Shown in pieces: positions 63,456-64,000 of a DNA stretch of 64,000 nt. The stretch is from Antedon mediterranea. Taxonomy: Eukaryota > Echinodermata > Crinoidea > Comatulida > Antedonidae. Position 1 is the stretch's first letter. Each line of letters opens with the position of its first letter. A program made the translations under genes and the position numbers. The DNA lies in contig NC_092673.1 of assembly GCF_964355755.1 (NCBI RefSeq), positions 4,967,001 through 5,031,000 on the forward strand, read 5' to 3'. The notes beneath the pieces are model-generated. The model ran no database searches, had not been told where the DNA came from, and saw nothing but the letters and a program-made list of their open reading frames with translations.

Positions 63456-64000
63456 TTGCATACAATTATGCATTTATAAATAATTTTGTTATAACATTAT
63501 TATTTCGAAAAATAATAATTTTCTTGGAAAGATAATTACTTTAATCTTTTCATTTAGGTTTCAATCAGTCTTTGTCAAAGAAGTAGAATTTTAATATCAT
63601 AATTTCCAAGAAAGACAATGTTTTGTGTAATAATGGTTTACTAATATTCATGATAATATTTATAGAATATAAGAATAGTGTTTTCAATTAAGAAAATTAA
63701 TTATTATTATTAAGTAAATTCACATTTTTGTCGGAGGATCAAATGGAATTCGGTTTGACATGTGTATTTTCTCAAATTATATACTTATGTATATTTTCAA
63801 AAACGTATCATTTATCAAATACACTTTTATCAATTTAATAAAAGCATATTGATTAAATTCTACTTTATTAATATTCATAATCTAGATAATTAGATTTTTT
63901 AACATTAATATCTTTCCTAGAATATACCTAGGCCGAGTTAATCAATTAAATTACACTCCATAATATTCTGTTTTCATTAAACATTACTCAATGGCCTTGC
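63456..64000. other. Non-coding, AT-rich
   Basis: Unique AT-rich DNA to the window end; no frame or repeat recognised. Confidence 0.6.

Noticed and set aside
63274-63465. - strand frame with repeated CLSV
   Set aside because: Translation of the CAGA/CCGA microsatellite in a family D element.

Overview
This window is AT-rich animal nuclear DNA (GC about one third by eye). It holds one confidently recognisable protein-coding gene, a two-exon HMX (NK-5/H6/SOHo class) homeobox gene on the + strand at 28777-30738. The rest is non-coding DNA full of short transposons and tandem repeats. The intron with GT/AG ends, a tRNA-headed SINE pair, a LINE remnant and many miniature inverted-repeat elements all say metazoan. 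The HMX protein, the low GC and the striking excess of the palindrome TAGGCCTA suggest a marine invertebrate, perhaps an echinoderm, but the species cannot be fixed from the sequence alone.

Layout. 1-8.7 kb: non-coding, with an E-box-bearing 165-bp duplication (870-1249), a 155-158-bp repeat whose third copy has expanded into an 850-bp array of 12-bp units (3541-4840), foldback elements at 6.3 and 7.1 kb, and a 70-bp triplication at 8.5 kb. 8.7-19.6 kb: AT-rich non-coding DNA with foldback/MITE copies at 11.1, 13.1, 15.9, 17.5 and 18.0 kb. 19.8-23.6 kb: a satellite array of about 26 monomers of 89 bp, each an imperfect hairpin, interrupted by ten 110-bp palindromic spacers; the commonest period is about 286 bp. 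24.7 kb: a SINE on the - strand. 25.3-28.7 kb: upstream flank of HMX, with a 39-bp hairpin and a CCAAT-box cluster.

28.78-31.0 kb: HMX. Exon 1 carries an eh1-like N-terminal motif; a 1062-bp phase-1 intron follows; exon 2 carries the homeodomain and the HMX-specific C-flank; a polyadenylation signal lies about 270 bp past the stop. 31-64 kb: a gene-free downstream flank with a near-identical 320-bp tandem duplication (33.05-33.69 kb), more MITEs (33.9, 34.9, 39.2, 39.6, 40.9, 53.2, 54.5, 62.6, 63.3 kb), the 3' end of a dead LINE (40.3-40.76 kb), a second SINE (47.4 kb), and several higher-complexity blocks that could be HMX enhancers.

No operon, RNA gene cluster, CRISPR array or multi-gene system is visible. 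The biology is a developmental transcription factor in a gene-poor, probably regulatory, landscape that has been heavily colonised by non-autonomous elements. The most unusual structures are the nested-palindrome satellite, the C-depleted 12-bp minisatellite and the TAGGCCTA excess.
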